Assembly (NCBI GenBank): GCA_020721005.1
Contig: DYNP01000011.1
Span: 1-56,236, forward strand
Source: Thiomargarita sp.
GTDB lineage: Bacteria > Pseudomonadota > Gammaproteobacteria > Beggiatoales > Beggiatoaceae
Reading direction: 5' to 3'
DNA length: 56,236 nt
Positions 8,147 to 17,844 of this stretch are shown piece after piece. The translations under genes and the position numbers were made by a program. Numbering within the stretch: the stretch's first letter is position 1; each line of letters starts with the position of its first letter. Under the pieces are notes generated by a model that searched no databases, was not told the origin of the DNA, and worked only from the letters and a program-made list of their open reading frames with translations.

Positions 8147-9436
8147 ATGCCAACCTCCCTACTGTTGACCCCAGCACGAATTCCTCGTCCCCAGCATTCC
8201 TTATCCCGAAAAAACCTCAGTCCATCTGCCCTCTATGTGTTATATCAACTGCATCGAGCCGGCTATCAAGCCTATCTGGTGGGAGGAGGAGTACGCGATG
8301 TACTGTTACAACACACCCCCAAAGACTTTGATGTCGTCACCAATGCCCGCCCCGAACAAATCAAAGACCTATTCCCTCGACAATGCCGACTCATCGGACG
8401 ACGCTTTGTCCTTGCCCATGTTCATTGTAATGACGAAATCATTGAAGTCTCCACCTTTCGCTCCCACTTTGACGAACAAGGAGAACGCATCATTAAAGAA
8501 GGCATGATCATACGAGATAACGTCTATGGTCAAACCGTCGATGAAGATGCTTCTCGCCGTGATTTCACCGTCAATGCTCTTTACTATGACATCAGCGACT
8601 TCTCCCTACTCGACTATGCCAATGGTCTCCAAGACCTCCAAGACAAACGCATCCGACTCATTGGAGAACCGGAATTACGCTATCAAGAAGATCCCGTGCG
8701 CATGCTTCGTGCCCTTCGATTTGCAGCCAAACTCAACTTCTCCTTAGACCATTCCACTGCCGATCCCATTCCCCACCTCAGTCATCTTCTGGCCCACATT
8801 CCCCCGGCCAGACTCTATGAAGAAACCCTCAAACTATTTCTCAGTGGACATGCTGTTAGCAGTTTCAAACTCTTACAACAATACCCCCTATTCAAACAAC
8901 TGTTCCCTTACACCGAATCCTGCTTTGAAAAAACGGAAGACCTGCAACTGATCCAACAAGCCCTTGAAAACACAGACCAACGCATTCTAGCCCAAAAACC
9001 CGTTGCCCCCGCCTTTCTACTCGCCGTTTTACTCTGGCCCCCTCTAATGTCCCGCATTCCTGAAAAATTGGCCAAAGGTATTCCCCCCCAAGAAACCCTA
9101 TTAGAAACCGGTTACCAACTCCTCATACAACAAAACCGTCACGTCTCAATTCCCAAGCGGATTTATGTGCTCATGCAAGAAATCTGGCTGCTACAAACCC
9201 GCCTGATCAAACTTCATAAGAATAAAAAAGCCCTGAAACTCACCCAACACCCCCGATTCCGGGCTGCCTACGATTTTCTACTGCTGCGTTCCACAATTGA
9301 CGACAGCTTACAACCCACTGCAGACTGGTGGAAACTCTACCAAGACGGTGACGCTGAAACCCGCACCACCTTGACTAAAACCACCTCTCGTCAACAACGT
9401 CGTCGATCTCCCAAAACTGATGCCACGCCTCCCTAA
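8147..9436 (+). CDS. pcnB: Poly(A) polymerase I
   Basis: PcnB adds 3' poly(A) tails that mark RNAs for decay. The nucleotidyltransferase head has AYLVGGGVRDVLL and PKDFDVVTNA with the catalytic aspartates, then LIGRRFVLAHV and RRDFTVNALYYD. The tail is basic and helical. The ATG at 8147 places IPRPQHSLSRKNLSPSAL close to the E. coli start region and gives about 429 residues. A TTG at 8030 would add 39 residues, but its GAGGG is only two bases away, so it is less likely. The stop overlaps folK by 17 bp, implying translational coupling. Confidence 0.94.
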   Translation: MPTSLLLTPARIPRPQHSLSRKNLSPSALYVLYQLHRAGYQAYLVGGGVRDVLLQHTPKDFDVVTNARPEQIKDLFPRQCRLIGRRFVLAHVHCNDEIIEVSTFRSHFDEQGERIIKEGMIIRDNVYGQTVDEDASRRDFTVNALYYDISDFSLLDYANGLQDLQDKRIRLIGEPELRYQEDPVRMLRALRFAAKLNFSLDHSTADPIPHLSHLLAHIPPARLYEETLKLFLSGHAVSSFKLLQQYPLFKQLFPYTESCFEKTEDLQLIQQALENTDQRILAQKPVAPAFLLAVLLWPPLMSRIPEKLAKGIPPQETLLETGYQLLIQQNRHVSIPKRIYVLMQEIWLLQTRLIKLHKNKKALKLTQHPRFRAAYDFLLLRSTIDDSLQPTADWWKLYQDGDAETRTTLTKTTSRQQRRRSPKTDATPP

Positions 9437-9962
9437 CCCTATACTAAAAGATTCTGTTCCCGCTTACATTGGTCTCGGCAGCAACCTCCACCATCCCATT
9501 CAACAAATCCAACAAGCTTTGCACCGACTTGCCGACCTGCCTCACACCCAACTCCACTGCCACTCCTCACCTTACCAAAGCCAACCTTTAGGGAACTTGG
9601 ACCAACCAGACTACATCAATGCCTGTGCCGTTTTACACACCCAACTCTCTCCCTATCAACTGCTGGCACAACTCCAACTCATTGAAAATCAACAAGGTCG
9701 TCAACGCACTGCCGAAAAATGGGCCGCCCGCACCCTGGATCTCGATCTCCTTTTGTACGCCCAATTCACCATTCAAACTGCCCAATTAACTTTACCGCAT
9801 CCTGGTCTATACACTCGACACTTTGTCCTATATCCCTTGTATGAATGCCAACCAGAACTGATATTGCCCAATGGCCAGCCCCTTCGCACCTGGTTAACCA
9901 CTGTATCCCATGATGGATTGACACGACTCAACAGAGTGGAGGCTTTAGCCGGTAAGCCGTAG
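9420..9962 (+). CDS. folK: HPPK (2-amino-4-hydroxy-6-hydroxymethyldihydropteridine pyrophosphokinase) with repeat-derived C-terminus
   Basis: FolK transfers pyrophosphate from ATP to the pterin in folate synthesis. The 180-residue protein shows AYIGLGSNLHHP near the start and the signature KWAARTLDLDLLLY, with the metal-binding D-L-D. It overlaps pcnB, a common gammaproteobacterial pair. The last eight codons, VEALAGKP and the stop TAG, are encoded by the arm of the interspersed GGAGTGGAGGCTTTAGCCGG repeat, so an element has replaced or extended the original C-terminus. The catalytic core is upstream and should be unaffected. Confidence 0.93.
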   Translation: MPRLPNPILKDSVPAYIGLGSNLHHPIQQIQQALHRLADLPHTQLHCHSSPYQSQPLGNLDQPDYINACAVLHTQLSPYQLLAQLQLIENQQGRQRTAEKWAARTLDLDLLLYAQFTIQTAQLTLPHPGLYTRHFVLYPLYECQPELILPNGQPLRTWLTTVSHDGLTRLNRVEALAGKP

Positions 9963-10026
9963 GCATCACCCCACACGACTCAATGGAGTGGAGGCTTTAG
10001 CCGGTAAGCCGTAGGCATCACCCCAC
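9923..10026. repeat. 52-bp tandem duplication overlapping the folK end
   Basis: ACGACTCAACAGAGTGGAGG and what follows up to CACCCCAC is repeated from 9975 as ACGACTCAATGGAGTGGAGG, a 52-bp period. The first copy encodes the folK C-terminus. The second begins a complete 91-bp element. Confidence 0.85.
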
Positions 10027-10075
10027 ATACACAAATTGCAAGGGCCGACTGCTGGCCGGCTAAAGCCTCCACTCC
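9985..10075. repeat. 91-bp palindromic element, copy 3
   Basis: Arms 9985-10004 and 10056-10075 are perfect 20-bp inverted repeats. The core, reverse-complemented, matches copy 1 at nearly every position. A tail fragment (TACCTTCTAGAGACTATACT, then AAAGGAGACTTTCCTTTT) follows to about 10112 and runs up to the stop codon of the next, leftward gene. Confidence 0.88.
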
Positions 10076-10121
10076 AACCTACCTTCTAGAGACTATACTC
10101 TAAAGGAGACTTTCCTTTTGG

Positions 10122-13100
10122 CTATGTAGGATGCATTCCCCGATCACAACGCTGCAAATAAATATCTGCCACTTTATCCAATGGATTCCGACTTAAACAC
10201 CTGGCAAATAACTCAGAAGCCTTTGAAAACTCACCATTCTCATAACAATCCAAAGCTTGAGCAAATAACGCTTGAGTTGCCAACTTACCTGACTTAGATT
10301 CCGGAAAATCTGCCTCAAAAACCTCGTAAACCGTCACCAACTCAGTTTTCCCTTTCACCTTCACCTGATCAATCCTACGAATAGCATAACGGTGCGGATC
10401 TTGTAAGCGGGAATAAGTGTGATGGCTGATCAGCAAAGAAACTTCATAATTTTTAGTTAAGCCCTCGATTCGAGAAGCCAAATTAACGGCATCACTGATC
10501 ACCGTCCCATCCATTCTATGATGTCCCCCTACAGTTCCCAACATCAACGAGCCGCTGTTGATACCAATCCCAATCTGAATAGGCAATTCCTGTTGTTGTT
10601 CCCGACGTTGATTATATTCCCCCAATCGCTGTAACATGCTCACTCCTGCTGCCAGAGCCTGATCCACTTCCCCACTGAATAAAGCCATGATCGCATCTCC
10701 AATATATTTATCGATAAAACCATGGTTCTCAATAATCACTGGCTCCATATAACTTAGATAAGTGTTAATAAACTTAAAGTTATCTTCAGGAGTCATGGTC
10801 TCAGACAAAGTGGTAAACGCTCGAATATCTGAAAAGAGAATGGACATTTCCTGCTGCACTTGATCACCCAATTTAACATCCACAATGCTTTCCTTATTCA
10901 GGAATTGTAGAAATTGTCGAGGCACAAAACGACCATAAGCAATATTAAGATGGGCCAATTCCAAGTGAGTTTTGATACGTGCCATCAATTCATTTTTGGA
11001 CACCGGTTTGGTCAAGTAATCATTGGCCCCGGAACTTAAACCTTCCACCAAATCAGATACTTGATTTTTGGCAGTCAACATCAAAATGGGTAACTCATTG
11101 GCTGGAAAACGTTCCCTAACTTTTCGACAAACTTCATACCCAGTCATTTTTGGCATCATGATATCCAAGAGAATTAAATCAGGTTGATAACCTTCTTCAA
11201 ACATTTGCAAGGCTTCTAACCCATTGGTAGCCTTGGTAATCACATACTTTGCCAAAGACAGGTGATTGATTAAAACTTGTAAGTTGACCAATTCATCATC
11301 CACAATCAAAATTTTAAATCCATGAGCTTGAGAATTGGGTATGGCTACATTCACTTCTGGAGATAACTTATTGATCAATAAATCTCCTTGCACGCTGGAT
11401 TCTGGGACGATAAGAGGAACTGTCGACAATATCTGATGGGATTCCCGATAGGCAATGGGCAGGGTAAAAGTGAATTGAGAACCCACTCCTTCTGTAGATT
11501 CTACCCAAATTTCTCCTCCATGCAATTCAACTAATTTTTTAGTAACTGCAAGGCCCAAACCTGTCCCTCCATACACTCGAGCTGTGGAACCATCGGCTTG
11601 TTCAAAAGATTCAAAAATGCGGCTTTGCTTATCTTGGGGAATGCCAATACCAGTGTCTTTTACCGTGATCACCAACCAATCCCCTGGTTTGGGAACTTGG
11701 GTGGGAAGTAAAGGATGTTTTTGAACATCCATCAGACTGGCTGTGACTTCTACCCTTCCTGATTCAGTGAATTTGACGGCATTGCTGATAAGGTTGTGGA
11801 GAATTTGTTGAAGGCGATTCTCATCAGCTAGAGCAGGGGGAAAATCGGGAGCAACTTGATTCTCAAAAGTTAAGCCCTTTTGATCGATCAGGGGGCGGCT
11901 GAGGGCAAAGACCACTTCTACCACTTCTCGAATACCAATGGGACGAGTTTGTAACTCAATGTTTTTATGGCGTAATTTGGAGAAATCTAAGATGTTATTG
12001 ACCAAATTGGCAAGTCGGCGGCCACTGACTACAATCATGATGAGATTGGCACAGGTTTCTTTGGGCAAATTCCCAGTGGCTCCATCAATTAGGGAATCTG
12101 CAATACCAATGATCCCATTTAAAGGGGTACGAAGTTCATGAGAAGTGTTGGCTAAAAATTCATTTTTCAGTTGGTCAAGGCGTCGCAAATCGGCATTTTT
12201 GGCTTCTAAAGTTTGAAAAGATTCTTTAAGTTGTCTGGCCATGCTGTTGAAAGATTTGGCTAATTCTCCCAATTCATCGGAACGGTTGGTGGGTAGAGAC
12301 TGATTCCAATCTCCTCCCGCTAACTTTTTGGCGGCTTCATTCAAGCGCAAAATGGGATGGACAATCCAACGTGAGGTGAAAATGCCAAATAAGGTGGCAA
12401 GAATAAGGGCGATTAAACTCAGGAGAATGGTTAAGCGAGTGTTGGCATCAATTTCAGCCATAAAGTCAGCTTGGGGCACGACCACCACAATTAACCAATC
12501 CAGTTGAAATTGATTGGCAAAAGGTTTGACATGCACCAGTTGAGTTTCGCCCTGCAGATCAAAGTGTATTTCTTTACCTTCTTGAATGGGAGAAAAATCT
12601 CCAAACCTTTTTTTCAATTGTTCAGCAGTGGCTTTGATCACTTTGTCTTCAACATCAAAAACGGCCAATCGATTGTGATTTTCATCAAAAGAGGGATAAG
12701 GAAAGGAGCCTCCCACCAACAGTCCGGAACGTTCCATAATGAAGGTTTTACCAGTTTGTCCCACCTGAATGCTTTGTAAAAATTCGCTGATACGAGACAA
12801 GGTGAAATCGGCGCCCAACACTCCTTGAATTTGAGGAGGATTTGCAGTATTTTGCGTGTAATAAGGATAGACAAAACTCATTCCCAATTGCTCAGTTCCA
12901 GTCAAGCCAATGAATTGGTAAATATCGGACCAGATAGAATGACCTGCTCGCACTGCAGTTTGATACCAGGGACGTAAACGAGGATCATATTTTTGAGGAT
13001 TATTGAGATTAGTGGGATGACCTTCTTGATCCAGAGTGTATTCAGCCATCAAATCGTGCGTGCTGAAGTCCTTAATATTGTAGGCTAAAGAGTCATCTTC

Positions 13101-13493
13101 CAAACGTTGCAAAGCAATGTAATCTCCCTTTTCATTGCCACAGTAGATATAACTCAGTGAATCAAACAGTTGACTTTGTCGAAACAAATGCGGTAACCAA
13201 CTGTGGAGATCAAATAAATTCAGTTGTTCATTGCTAACCGCATCGGCATTGATTTCAACAACTAAGGAGGGAATTTCTAAATAACTGTGAATATACTGCT
13301 GAATCCGATCGGTGATCTCCTGATGTAACTGAGTCACCAAATCATGCACTGCTTCTTGTCCATTCCGATAAGACAGGTAACCGGTAACCCCCACGGCCAC
13401 AATGATCTGCACCATGAAGGGCACAATTAAGACCACCCGGATGTGTAATTTACCTGACAATTTAGAGAGAAAGTTATTAAAGTACTTAAACAT
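10122..13493 (-). CDS. Membrane hybrid histidine kinase-receiver-class III cyclase
   Basis: The 1123-residue protein chains sensory and cyclase modules. Order: TM1 (about 19-40), a periplasmic dCache-type sensor (45-340, with YDPRLRPWYQ and GVLGADFTL), TM2 (353-374), HAMP (375-425), HisKA with SHELRTP (His452), HATPase with DTGIGIP and GGTGLGLAV (545-680), a receiver (727-845, phospho-acceptor Asp777, Lys829) and a cyclase domain (880-1062). The cyclase metal ligands are Asp889 (LFSDIRAFT) and Asp933 (YIGDAIMAL). A TPR-like segment ends the protein (1077-1115). It likely couples an extracellular small-molecule signal to cyclic nucleotide production. Its stop lies beside a repeat tail. Confidence 0.92.
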   Translation of the reverse strand: MFKYFNNFLSKLSGKLHIRVVLIVPFMVQIIVAVGVTGYLSYRNGQEAVHDLVTQLHQEITDRIQQYIHSYLEIPSLVVEINADAVSNEQLNLFDLHSWLPHLFRQSQLFDSLSYIYCGNEKGDYIALQRLEDDSLAYNIKDFSTHDLMAEYTLDQEGHPTNLNNPQKYDPRLRPWYQTAVRAGHSIWSDIYQFIGLTGTEQLGMSFVYPYYTQNTANPPQIQGVLGADFTLSRISEFLQSIQVGQTGKTFIMERSGLLVGGSFPYPSFDENHNRLAVFDVEDKVIKATAEQLKKRFGDFSPIQEGKEIHFDLQGETQLVHVKPFANQFQLDWLIVVVVPQADFMAEIDANTRLTILLSLIALILATLFGIFTSRWIVHPILRLNEAAKKLAGGDWNQSLPTNRSDELGELAKSFNSMARQLKESFQTLEAKNADLRRLDQLKNEFLANTSHELRTPLNGIIGIADSLIDGATGNLPKETCANLIMIVVSGRRLANLVNNILDFSKLRHKNIELQTRPIGIREVVEVVFALSRPLIDQKGLTFENQVAPDFPPALADENRLQQILHNLISNAVKFTESGRVEVTASLMDVQKHPLLPTQVPKPGDWLVITVKDTGIGIPQDKQSRIFESFEQADGSTARVYGGTGLGLAVTKKLVELHGGEIWVESTEGVGSQFTFTLPIAYRESHQILSTVPLIVPESSVQGDLLINKLSPEVNVAIPNSQAHGFKILIVDDELVNLQVLINHLSLAKYVITKATNGLEALQMFEEGYQPDLILLDIMMPKMTGYEVCRKVRERFPANELPILMLTAKNQVSDLVEGLSSGANDYLTKPVSKNELMARIKTHLELAHLNIAYGRFVPRQFLQFLNKESIVDVKLGDQVQQEMSILFSDIRAFTTLSETMTPEDNFKFINTYLSYMEPVIIENHGFIDKYIGDAIMALFSGEVDQALAAGVSMLQRLGEYNQRREQQQELPIQIGIGINSGSLMLGTVGGHHRMDGTVISDAVNLASRIEGLTKNYEVSLLISHHTYSRLQDPHRYAIRRIDQVKVKGKTELVTVYEVFEADFPESKSGKLATQALFAQALDCYENGEFSKASELFARCLSRNPLDKVADIYLQRCDRGMHPT

Positions 13494-14028
13494 TATCCAT
13501 TCTTGTGCAAAAAAGGGGGGATGACAGAATGTCTATTTAAACCACCGTAAATCTATGAGGCTTCAATGCTACCATATCTCTGGAAATTGTCACTAATAAA
13601 AGATGAGGACGAACAGTACCTCCCAAATAGGGAAGGATAACCGTTCAAATTAAGGTCAACCTTTTAAGGTAAAAGCATACTGTTCTACTTAGTATTTTTC
13701 CTATGCAAAATCAGCATTTTCCCTAATGCAAAATTCATATTTATCTTTTACACTACATTTGCTCACACAGGAATTAGAATCAAACCTCATTTCTTGAAAC
13801 TCACCTCCCCTAAATCAAGATGGTAATTGGCGAGAGTTGAGCAACCTCCGGAATTTTCCCATAAAACGATAAAAACTGAGTGTGATTAGGATAGCCAATA
13901 ATAAGAAAGTATCAGGATAACTGGAAACATCTAATTTTTCCCGCTGAGGCATGGAAAGTTATCTTTGGAAAAGGAATTCCCTTCTATTTTTTCTGACCGA
14001 CCGACCCCACTGGACTGGTCCTTGTAAC
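13494..14028. other. Intergenic spacer with one possible small ORF
   Basis: The segment is AT-rich and carries the presumed promoter of the leftward kinase-cyclase gene. Apart from the 45-codon frame at 13815-13952, no coding frame, RNA gene or repeat is evident. Confidence 0.6.
13815..13952 (-). CDS. Possible 45-residue membrane protein with basic tail
   Basis: The frame starts at ATG 13952 and stops at 13815. Residues about 14-29 (DTFLLLAILITLSFYRF) are a hydrophobic helix followed by a very basic end (GKFRRLLNSRQ), the layout of a small tail-anchored protein or of a C-terminal sorting segment left over from a larger protein. No good ribosome-binding site is seen, and an in-frame stop lies three codons upstream. 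It follows the MscK-like gene on the same strand by 77 bp. No family is recognised. Confidence 0.25.
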   Translation of the reverse strand: MPQREKLDVSSYPDTFLLLAILITLSFYRFMGKFRRLLNSRQLPS

Positions 14029-17000
14029 TTACTTCCTCTCTATCTCAGACTTCATTCCCCCTTCTTTTAACTGATTCTCCTCCGAAACTTCCGAAGGCTC
14101 TAGCCGCACTGCCGATTTCACATAAACATCTTGTTGCGGATAAGGAATCTTAATTCCATGCGCCTGCAACCGTTTCCAAATCACATTCATCAACTGACCC
14201 CGAATCGGCACTATTCCAGACACACTCAAATCAATATAATAATCCACCCGCAAACTCACCGCAGAATCAGCAAATTCCCAAATAACCACTTGATAAGCAG
14301 GATCTTTAACAATATTAGGCACTTCCTGAATTGCTCCAGTGATCACTGCCAACGCCTCATCCAAATCAGTCTCATAACTCACATTGATATAAACTGTAGT
14401 ACGCTTAAACTGATTAGTATGCGTCCAATTCGTAAATGCTTGAGAAATAAAATCAGCATTGGGAATAATCACTTCATCATAATCAAAAGTGCGTAAAGTT
14501 AGAGAACGAATGCCAATTTCACTGACAATTCCCTCATACTTTCCCCCCACACTGATCAAATCACCCGTGCGCAAAGGTCGCTCGATCAACAACAAAATGC
14601 CACTGATGAAATTATTCACAATATTCTGCAATCCAAACCCAATTCCCACTCCCAATGCCCCCGCAAAAATAGTCAGCGTCGTCAAATCAATGCCAACTAT
14701 TCGCAAACTCACAAACAACCCCACCAAGACCACAGTATATTGAGTAAAAACTGACAGACTGTGGCGCACTCCCAAATCAATCACCCCGATATAAATCCAA
14801 CGATAAGTCACCTGACGACACCATCGACCAAACCAAAACACTCCCCACAATGTTAAAGCAAACAACACCAACTTACCCAAACTGATATCGGAGCTTCCCA
14901 AAGTGAATAATGAATAAGTCAAAACCTTCTCCACAGTTTCCCGCATCGCCACATCCCCAGCCGTTTTCTCAGCCGGCAACCACCCACTCAACCACAAAAA
15001 AATCACCGTGGCCACCCCAATCAACACAATACCCAGCAACTTATGCAATAAGGGAATAATATCCTGCGTCCACAACAAACCATAACGACTGTGCTTGAGA
15101 GCAAAATTCTTCAACCAAATAATACCATCACTCAAAATACCCTGTGCAATCAACAAACCAGTCAACACCAACACAAACCAACTGGACTGTTCCCCCACTC
15201 GCCAACCCAAATTTAAATAACCCACCACCCCTAACAAGGCAACCATCAAAATTGACAAGGGAAATAACAAAGTGATCAGCTGAATAACCAAAAACCAATA
15301 ACTTTTTACCCGATCTTCCAAAAAATCCAAGAAAATTCTACGAATTCGAATCACTGGCCACACCACCAATGACAATAATAACATAAACAAACTGTCCATT
15401 AACTGCTGAATATTCAAGGAAATATTTAAATCAAACTTCTCATAATTGATATGGACCCACGTGGTCATCAGGGTAAACACACTCATAATTATCACCGTCC
15501 AACAAATCTGCACATACACCTTGGAACGATTGGGAGTTTTCAACGCTTTATCTGACAATAACAACCAAGCCAGATTAATCAATAATTTGGCCCCCAAACC
15601 CGTAAATATCAGACTCAATACCAACATCATACTGGAATCAGCCGGCTTTGCCAACCCCATGAATAATAACAAAGTACCTGACAGTGCAATCCACAACCCA
15701 CTCAAATGCAACAACTTTAACCCCACCAAGATTCCATTGGCCAAAAAACTGCGCACCTCAATCCCATTCAAGCGCTCAAACAACAGAATTAACTGACCTC
15801 GCACCCAAACAAATAAACCCAACCATAACAAAGTCAATAGACTGATTAACAACCAATTTCTACTCGACAATTGCCGGGCAGTCTGCTGAAGATCAAACCA
15901 AGTAAACTGTAACTGTTGCAAAAATTGATAAGGCAGGTTTTTAACCTCATTCAACAAATTCTGCCATTCAGTCACCTCTTTCGGCAAATTTCTCGCACTG
16001 AACAACATTTCTCGCTGATAATCGCTGTACACCTTTTCCCCTTGTAACAAGGACAACTGCCCCTTTTCCAACAACTGCTGTAAAATTTGCGCCCTATTTT
16101 TCAACAAATGATTCGCCTCAGTAATACTATTATCTTCGGTTAAAAAACTCTTACCTCGCTTCTGAATAATATCCTGCTGCTGCTTTAACACCTCCAACTT
16201 ATTCTTCAACAACATCTGCAAACCAACAAATTCCTTAATCACTCCCTGAATAATTTTCAATTTGCCAGGATGTAACTGCGTCGCATTTTGCTTGGCAATC
16301 TCCAACTGTTGAATTTGATCCTGTAAATGAGTCAACTTCAACTCATAAATAACCTGTTGAATTTGCGCCTCTATTTCCTGAGCCTGAGCCTCCAATAAAG
16401 AACGCTGACTTTGATCCTCTAACCCTTCCAACTGTTGGCGAACCTCGGTTAAGCGCGACAAATAAGGTGCAGTTCGGGACTGAATTAAACCCTCCAAATC
16501 CTGTTTTTTACGTAACTGCGCCACTTTTTGTACCGCATCATGCCAAGTGGTAACCACTGTTTGGGACTGACGAGACAATTCTACCCGTTGTTTTAAAATA
16601 CCCAAATATTGCTCTTCCAAATCCAACAACTTTTTTTGCAATGTGATTTTATTTTCTATTTCCGCAATTTGCCGACTTTGAGAAATTCTCTGCTCAGCAT
16701 TGTCGGCGCTGGGTGGATATTTACGCAATCCGTCCAAACTTTCCCGTAAGGCCTTCAAATTACTGCGCTGTCTCTCCACATTGCCTTCTGTATTTTGGCG
16801 TTCCAAACGCAAATTGTCCACTTCCACATTGATGCCCTCTTTTTCCAAAGTCACCTTTTCAAAAAGTTCAAGCAATTGACTGGTTTGCAAAGATTCTAAG
16901 TTGGCAATTTGATTGGGCAAATCTCTTTGATTAGCCTGCAAAACTTCCTGTTTACGCTTTAAGGTATTTTGCGCTTCTTGAATAATTCTCTGCCGCTCTA

Positions 17001-17700
17001 AACTGGGTTTAGTCCAATACAGTCCCTGTAATTTATCGTTCCAATCAGTCATCAATTTCAAATGTCGCTCTGCCAGTTCAATGCGCTTTTTAAGCAGATC
17101 TAACAATTGACTTTGTAAATTGACTTGACTGGTTTGTAAACTGATATTATTTTCTAGAGCACTCACTGCAACTGTCAAATCTGTTGCAGCCTGCTCAGAC
17201 AACTTTTCTTCCCCATCGCGTTGATTGATTTCAGACAGTTTTTTCTGCAATTGTTGCAGATAATGAGTTTGACTTTTTAAGTCAGTCTCAACAGTTTTTT
17301 GGTCCACGCGTAACCCTTCTAAAAAGGCCATGGCTTCTGCCCGTTGATCCTCAATATTTTCCAACATTTCAATGCTGACTTCATCGGCAGTTTTAAATTT
17401 GAGAATTTCATTTTTAAAGGTAGAATCTTGTTTCTGAAATAAAGATCGTGCCTCTTCCAATTCAGTTTGCATTTTCTTGATACGTTGCTGTAAGTTCACA
17501 ATTGTTTGTGAAATGGCCACGCTGGATTGCATGGGATTAAAGGAATCATTGGGATCGTTTTCGGAAAGAATTTTGAGAGAGGTTTCCTCAATTGGTGGAT
17601 TGGAAATTTTTTGAGGCTCGACTGGATCGATCTCTTGAGAATATAAGGTAGTACTGGTTAGCAAATGAATTGCGATGACAAACAGAGGCAATAGTTTCAT
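14029..17700 (-). CDS. Large MscK/KefA-type mechanosensitive channel
   Basis: About 1223 residues from ATG 17700, the start that gives a clean signal peptide (MKLLPLFVIAIHLL...). TTG 17742 or GTG 17739 would add 13-14 residues, and none has a convincing Shine-Dalgarno. A periplasmic coiled-coil region covers about residues 55-560. Around eleven hydrophobic segments follow (610-1000). The MscS pore and vestibule start near residue 1014 with GALGVGIGFGLQNIVNNFIS, then IERPLRTGDLISVGGKYEG and DYDEVIIPNADF. The channel opens under membrane tension to release solutes during hypo-osmotic shock. The length fits MscK rather than MscS. Confidence 0.92.
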   Translation of the reverse strand: MKLLPLFVIAIHLLTSTTLYSQEIDPVEPQKISNPPIEETSLKILSENDPNDSFNPMQSSVAISQTIVNLQQRIKKMQTELEEARSLFQKQDSTFKNEILKFKTADEVSIEMLENIEDQRAEAMAFLEGLRVDQKTVETDLKSQTHYLQQLQKKLSEINQRDGEEKLSEQAATDLTVAVSALENNISLQTSQVNLQSQLLDLLKKRIELAERHLKLMTDWNDKLQGLYWTKPSLERQRIIQEAQNTLKRKQEVLQANQRDLPNQIANLESLQTSQLLELFEKVTLEKEGINVEVDNLRLERQNTEGNVERQRSNLKALRESLDGLRKYPPSADNAEQRISQSRQIAEIENKITLQKKLLDLEEQYLGILKQRVELSRQSQTVVTTWHDAVQKVAQLRKKQDLEGLIQSRTAPYLSRLTEVRQQLEGLEDQSQRSLLEAQAQEIEAQIQQVIYELKLTHLQDQIQQLEIAKQNATQLHPGKLKIIQGVIKEFVGLQMLLKNKLEVLKQQQDIIQKRGKSFLTEDNSITEANHLLKNRAQILQQLLEKGQLSLLQGEKVYSDYQREMLFSARNLPKEVTEWQNLLNEVKNLPYQFLQQLQFTWFDLQQTARQLSSRNWLLISLLTLLWLGLFVWVRGQLILLFERLNGIEVRSFLANGILVGLKLLHLSGLWIALSGTLLLFMGLAKPADSSMMLVLSLIFTGLGAKLLINLAWLLLSDKALKTPNRSKVYVQICWTVIIMSVFTLMTTWVHINYEKFDLNISLNIQQLMDSLFMLLLSLVVWPVIRIRRIFLDFLEDRVKSYWFLVIQLITLLFPLSILMVALLGVVGYLNLGWRVGEQSSWFVLVLTGLLIAQGILSDGIIWLKNFALKHSRYGLLWTQDIIPLLHKLLGIVLIGVATVIFLWLSGWLPAEKTAGDVAMRETVEKVLTYSLFTLGSSDISLGKLVLFALTLWGVFWFGRWCRQVTYRWIYIGVIDLGVRHSLSVFTQYTVVLVGLFVSLRIVGIDLTTLTIFAGALGVGIGFGLQNIVNNFISGILLLIERPLRTGDLISVGGKYEGIVSEIGIRSLTLRTFDYDEVIIPNADFISQAFTNWTHTNQFKRTTVYINVSYETDLDEALAVITGAIQEVPNIVKDPAYQVVIWEFADSAVSLRVDYYIDLSVSGIVPIRGQLMNVIWKRLQAHGIKIPYPQQDVYVKSAVRLEPSEVSEENQLKEGGMKSEIERK

Positions 17701-17798
17701 GAGGGGTTGGGCACTGGAAAGAGAAAGAGGGAATTTCACCAAAAAGAAGGTGGAGTTGAACTGCTGAGAAAATATTGAAGGGAGTGTTGAATATTTGG

Positions 17799-17830
17799 GG
17801 AGCCCCCGATTTTTAAAAATCGGAGGTTCC
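17799..17830 (-). terminator. Stem-loop between CAP/HYDIN gene and mscK-like gene
   Basis: CCGATTTTTAAAAATCGG forms a perfect 9-bp core, extended by G/C-rich flanks (GGAACCT and GGGCTCC with mismatches). It sits 15 bases after the stop of the leftward gene ending at 17845. It lacks a T-run, so it may be a processing or protective hairpin rather than an intrinsic terminator. Confidence 0.5.
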
Positions 17831-17844
17831 GTTAAATGACTCGA

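Noticed and set aside
14131-15796. ORFs antisense to the MscK-like gene
   Set aside because: They are shadows of a long, clearly homologous reading frame and show no family features.
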